Source: Planctomycetota bacterium
GTDB taxonomy: Bacteria > Planctomycetota > Phycisphaerae > WQYP01
Length of the DNA: 8,490 bases
Direction of reading: 5' to 3'
Assembly: GCA_021818565.1 (NCBI GenBank)
Contig: JAKATV010000458.1
Coordinates: 1-8,490, forward strand
Part shown: positions 6,508 through 8,490 of the stretch, piece by piece
Numbering within the stretch: position 1 is the stretch's first letter
Layout of the letters: the number at the start of each line of letters is the position of its first letter
Translations under genes and position numbers: made by a program
Notes under the pieces: generated by a model
Databases searched by the model: none
What the model saw: only the letters and a program-made list of their open reading frames with translations
What the model was told of the DNA's origin: nothing

Positions 6508-7485
6508 GCGGGGCTTCCCGCCGGAGGGTTTGCCGAACTTGCGATTGGCCAGAACGGCGGCCCATAAGGCCAATGCGATGGGGGCCATATAAATGATTTG
6601 ATCGATCATGGGAGATTGGTTCATCGCCGGTACCACACCAAACACGGCCAGTAATCCGCGCAGTACCAACAGGGGAATCATCACCGCCATGGAAATTCGC
6701 CACGCGACTTTCAGCGGCATTCCAATGTTGCGGTTAATCGACATGATCAGAAATCCGGTCATAAATACCATCAGCACGGTCCAGAGGCAGAACCCTAAAA
6801 GAAAGGCGGGTAGTGACCCCAAGCCTAGAATCACGCTGGTTAAGGGCATCAGAGCCGGAAGTGTTTTGGAATCCAGAATAATGGCCGGTAGTTTATCAGT
6901 GGGCAGGGATTTCGCCAGGGAGGGCTTGATCTGCCCATTGACCGCCAGGACTTCCCGTTGCAACTGCGCCATGGGCATAATTATCCAGGAGCCGCCCCAG
7001 GTCGAACCGGTCAAGACTACGCTGTCGCGATCAAAAAGCACGATTAATGGATCGGTCTTGAGTTTTGCCGCGCCCACGAGTGCGGGATCGGCCAGCACGG
7101 TTTCCACGGGAGTCTGCACTTTCATCGGTATGAGTTTGGTTTTTCCCTTCGGCGGGATAATTGAGAGTTGGCCTTTATTAATTTGCATTGGCAGAAAGCG
7201 CTGGTCATAAGATGCGGCAAATGCCTGCAGCGGTTTGATGGATCCAGCGCACATGGAATAGCCCATGCACAGGGTCGCGATGATCAATGCCCAAACCAAC
7301 GGCCAAAATGTGGCCGAGGCCGGGTACATCGCCGCCTGCGCCCATTTTTCAGGTTCCACCAGCAAAAGAATAAAACGCTTCGGCAAGGCTGGCGGTTTGG
7401 GTTGGGAAAACCGCGTGGGTGGCTTGTATCGTGCGTCCTGGGATGGCAATTCATCAGAGGGCGGCTTGGGCGGGATATCGGTCAT
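6499..7485 (-). CDS. Polytopic membrane protein, DUF1189-like
   Basis: A 328-residue predicted membrane protein of unknown function. Residues 1-36 are a cytoplasmic, proline- and lysine-rich stretch (PPKPP, KPPTRF, QPKPPALPK). A first membrane helix lies at about 60-80 (WPLVWALIIATLCMGY). A large soluble, probably extracytoplasmic domain spans about 85-205, with a QINKGQL segment, DPLIVLFDRD and GGSWIIMPM. Three or four more helices follow in the last 120 residues (about 212-250, 263-286 and 296-314), ending in a basic tail. One N-terminal helix, an outside domain with a Gly-containing strand and a C-terminal helix cluster is the layout I associate with DUF1189, but identity is too low to be sure by eye. 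ATG 7485 is preferred; an in-frame TTG at 7497 is possible. Upstream only a weak GAGA is seen. It may be cotranscribed with efp or be independent; I see no clear promoter in the 126-nt gap. Confidence 0.8.
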   Translation of the reverse strand: MTDIPPKPPSDELPSQDARYKPPTRFSQPKPPALPKRFILLLVEPEKWAQAAMYPASATFWPLVWALIIATLCMGYSMCAGSIKPLQAFAASYDQRFLPMQINKGQLSIIPPKGKTKLIPMKVQTPVETVLADPALVGAAKLKTDPLIVLFDRDSVVLTGSTWGGSWIIMPMAQLQREVLAVNGQIKPSLAKSLPTDKLPAIILDSKTLPALMPLTSVILGLGSLPAFLLGFCLWTVLMVFMTGFLIMSINRNIGMPLKVAWRISMAVMIPLLVLRGLLAVFGVVPAMNQSPMIDQIIYMAPIALALWAAVLANRKFGKPSGGKPRNL

Positions 7486-7564
7486 CGCGGGTCTCAATTT
7501 CGCGCCGTCCTGCAGGCAGGAACGGGCATATCCGGAAAACTACGCCGGTTCATCATCCACTAAC

Positions 7565-7583
7565 GATCCGCGCTTGGCGGACC
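7565..7583 (-). terminator. Weak hairpin downstream of efp
   Basis: On the minus strand GGTCCGC-CAAGC-GCGGATC can form a seven-pair stem (one G-U) with a five-base loop, 28 nt after the efp stop. No U-run follows, so at best it is a Rho-assisted or mRNA-stabilising 3' end for the efp transcript. Confidence 0.25.
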
Positions 7584-7611
7584 ATCACTTGGCTAACGCC
7601 GCAGGAGGGAG

Positions 7612-8178
7612 TTAGTCATTTACCCGACCAAGATATTCACCGGTGCGGGTATCCACGCGCACGACAGTTCCCTGGGAAATAAAGTCGGGCACGTTAAGAA
7701 TCATGCCGGTTTCCAGCGTGGCGTCTTTTCCAACGTTGCTTACGGTAGCACCTTTAATGCTCGGTGGGCAATCGGTAATTTCCAGTTCCACCGTGTTGGG
7801 CAATTCCACTGAAAAGGGTTTGCCTTGATACATGGTAATCTGAACTTGGGTATTGGGCTTGAGGTATTTCACCGCTTCACCCACCACATCGCCGGAAAGT
7901 TCCAGTTGCTCAAAATCCGTGAGGTCCATGAAATAATGCGTTGTTGTGTCGGAATAGAGATATTCCATAGGCTTTTGATCCAAAAAAGCCTGTTCCAACG
8001 TATCATCCACGCGAAACCGCTGTTCGATAATACTGCCGGTTTGGGTGTCTTTGAGCTTTACCTGCATGAAGGAACGCCAATTTCCTTTTGATACTTTTGC
8101 GAAATCATGCACAACATATAATTTGTTGTTGTATTCAACTGCAACACCGCGACGCAAATCAATAGCTTTAATCGACAT
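7612..8178 (-). CDS. efp: Elongation factor P
   Basis: EF-P enters the ribosomal E site and helps peptide-bond formation at polyproline stretches. The 188-residue protein has the expected length and three beta-barrel domains: the KOW-like domain I (about 1-65), the OB domain II (about 66-127) with LKPNTQVQITMYQGKPFSVELPNTVELEI (the usual EF-P signature region includes ITDCPPSIKGAT, 135-145), and domain III ending VDTRTGEYLGRV, which is canonical. The functional loop of domain I reads AKVSKGNWRSF (27-37) instead of the E. coli VKPGKGQAF, with K31 and R35 near the tip. YeiP/EfpL is considered less likely because the C terminus is canonical EF-P. ATG 8178 is supported by the conserved opening (MSIKAIDLRRG) and by GAGG six bases upstream, present in duplicate. 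No modification enzyme (EpmAB, EarP or similar) lies in the window. The gene follows tRNA-Glu after 65 nt in the same direction and may be partly transcribed by read-through from it. Confidence 0.96.
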   Translation of the reverse strand: MSIKAIDLRRGVAVEYNNKLYVVHDFAKVSKGNWRSFMQVKLKDTQTGSIIEQRFRVDDTLEQAFLDQKPMEYLYSDTTTHYFMDLTDFEQLELSGDVVGEAVKYLKPNTQVQITMYQGKPFSVELPNTVELEITDCPPSIKGATVSNVGKDATLETGMILNVPDFISQGTVVRVDTRTGEYLGRVND

Positions 8179-8179
8179 T

Positions 8180-8197
8180 TAATTCCTCTAATTCCTC
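8180..8197 (-). promoter_or_regulatory. efp: Duplicated ribosome binding site of efp
   Basis: On the minus strand the nonamer GAGGAATTA occurs twice in exact tandem just before the efp ATG. The proximal GAGG sits six bases from the start, an ideal distance; the distal copy is nine bases further up. It may be a small tandem duplication or a standby ribosome site. Confidence 0.65.
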
Positions 8198-8202
8198 AAA
8201 TA

Positions 8203-8232
8203 CCGCCGCGGCCTGCCTGTAGGCTGCGGCGG
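8203..8232 (-). other. Strong GC-rich hairpin between tRNA-Glu and efp
   Basis: CCGCCGC (8203-8209) pairs with GCGGCGG (8226-8232), and inside it GCCT (8211-8214) pairs with AGGC (8221-8224) after one mismatch, closing a six-base loop. It starts 11 nt after the tRNA 3' end (transcription runs leftward). The bases after the stem (UAUUUGAGG) are not a U-tract, so termination would be inefficient. It could set a tRNA/efp read-through ratio, be an RNase processing site, or belong to a dispersed repeat. Confidence 0.55.
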
Positions 8233-8243
8233 CTTAACCAAAC

Positions 8244-8316
8244 TGCCCTCATGGGGATTCGAACCCCAGTTACAGGCGTGAAAAGCCCGTGTCCTAGGCC
8301 TCTAGACGATGAGGGC
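8244..8316 (-). tRNA. tRNA-Glu (anticodon UUC)
   Basis: A complete 73-nt cloverleaf on the minus strand. The 7-bp acceptor stem pairs GCCCTCA with TGAGGGC, with A as discriminator. The D stem is GTCT/GGAC, the anticodon stem CGGGC/GCCTG with loop TTTTCAC, a four-base variable loop TAAC, and the T arm TGGGG-TTCGAAT-CCCCA. The anticodon TTC (complement of 8280-8282) reads GAA/GAG glutamate codons. CCA is not encoded: the bases after the discriminator are GTT. The gene has its own promoter immediately upstream and precedes efp. Confidence 0.97.
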
Positions 8317-8329
8317 CAGAGAGCACCGC

Positions 8330-8357
8330 ATTATATCCAAAGCTATAATTTTGACAA
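8330..8357 (-). promoter_or_regulatory. Promoter of tRNA-Glu
   Basis: On the minus strand TTGTCA (complement of 8352-8357) and a perfect TATAAT (complement of 8330-8335) are separated by 16 bp. Transcription would start about 7 nt before the mature tRNA 5' end. No GC-rich stringent discriminator is evident beyond GCGG just after the -10 box. Confidence 0.8.
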
Positions 8358-8359
8358 AT

Positions 8360-8398
8360 CACCCATTGGTTCGCTATTCATAAATTCATAAATGGGTG
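8360..8398. repeat. Inverted repeat enclosing a tandem repeat, divergent control region
   Basis: CACCCATT (8360-8367) and AATGGGTG (8391-8398) are exact reverse complements with a 23-base centre. The right part of the centre and the start of the second arm carry two tandem copies of ATTCATAA (8376-8383 and 8384-8391). The element lies between the leftward tRNA-Glu promoter and the rightward extended -10 promoter, so it is well placed as a shared operator. No protein can be named. Confidence 0.5.
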
Positions 8399-8423
8399 CG
8401 TGACACTTTACGCGGAAGGGGTT

Positions 8424-8432
8424 TGCTATAAT
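8424..8432 (+). promoter_or_regulatory. Rightward extended -10 promoter
   Basis: TGCTATAAT is a perfect TATAAT preceded by the TGN extension, which can work without a strong -35 box. A GTGACA at 8400-8405 is 21 bp away, too far for a normal -35; weaker candidates lie between. Transcription would start near 8438 and run into the gene beyond the right edge. Confidence 0.6.
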
Positions 8433-8453
8433 GGGCGTTAGATGATCCACATT

Positions 8454-8490
8454 GGAGGTGGGTCGGTGTGATTTTCTCTTCAAGGAGGAA
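8454..8490 (+). other. Rightward leader with two ribosome binding sites; gene starts at or beyond the edge
   Basis: GGAGG (8454-8458) sits nine bases before a GTG (8468) that opens a frame to the window end (seven codons: V/M-I-F-S-S-R-R). A second, stronger site AAGGAGG (8482-8488) ends two bases before the window end and would serve a start just outside. Either the gene begins at GTG 8468, or this is a short upstream frame before the main start. The product cannot be told. Confidence 0.4.

Noticed and set aside
7494..7556. 20-codon minus-strand frame (MMNRRSFPDMPVPACRTARN) ending 8 nt before the DUF1189-like gene
   Set aside because: A possible leader peptide by position, but it has no ribosome binding site and no recognisable attenuator structure; chance is the simpler explanation.
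8351..8380. Second rightward promoter TTGACA (8351) with TATTCA (8375)
   Set aside because: The TTGACA is largely the reverse of the tRNA promoter's TTGTCA, the -10 is weak and the spacing is 18 bp; the extended -10 at 8424-8432 is much better.
1..8490. CRISPR arrays, insertion sequences, prophage or attachment sites
   Set aside because: No regularly spaced repeats, transposase or integrase motifs, or duplicated tRNA 3' end were seen; the tRNA-Glu 3' end shows no nearby direct repeat.

Overview
The window holds one continuous leftward (minus-strand) gene series and the start of a divergent rightward unit at the right edge. Reading leftward from the right: tRNA-Glu(UUC), elongation factor P (efp), a multi-pass membrane protein resembling DUF1189, a stand-alone Fic-domain protein, riboflavin synthase alpha chain (ribE), a PdxA-family dehydrogenase, the ribosome-associated GTPase HflX, and a two-gene UxaA-family dehydratase (small SAF-domain subunit plus large catalytic subunit). 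A further minus-strand gene probably begins at the left edge. No long plus-strand gene is credible; the plus-strand open frames are antisense shadows.

The base composition looks moderate (roughly half G+C). Start codons are mixed (ATG, probably a TTG), promoters are sigma70-like and the tRNA has no encoded CCA. The EF-P loop carries an arginine-containing KGNWRSF tip instead of the E. coli PGKGQA, which resembles EF-P of the Planctomycetota/Verrucomicrobiota group as I remember it. My best guess is a Planctomycetota (PVC) bacterium. This is inference from protein style and not proof.

Right part (about 6.5-8.5 kb): tRNA-Glu has a clear promoter (TTGTCA, 16-bp spacer, TATAAT) starting about 7 nt before the mature 5' end. 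A strong GC hairpin lies between the tRNA and efp, just before a tandemly duplicated ribosome binding site. The region between the tRNA and the divergent plus-strand promoter contains an 8-bp inverted repeat around a tandem ATTCATAA repeat. Middle part (4.9-6.5 kb): the Fic gene appears to be a separate unit with its own promoter and no recognisable antitoxin next to it. Left part (0-4.9 kb): ribE and pdxA overlap by 4 nt (ATGA), hflX follows within about 110 nt or less, and the uxaA-like pair overlaps by 8 nt, so ribE-pdxA-hflX-uxaA-like looks like one operon with translational coupling.

Functionally, the window mixes translation (tRNA-Glu, EF-P, HflX), cofactor synthesis (riboflavin, probably pyridoxal phosphate) and hydroxy-acid catabolism (UxaA-like). 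I see no convincing new multi-gene defence or metabolic system. The most rewarding points are the lone Fic protein with a long unassigned C-terminal half, the possibly leaderless ribE start under an inverted repeat, the EF-P loop, and the control region beside tRNA-Glu.
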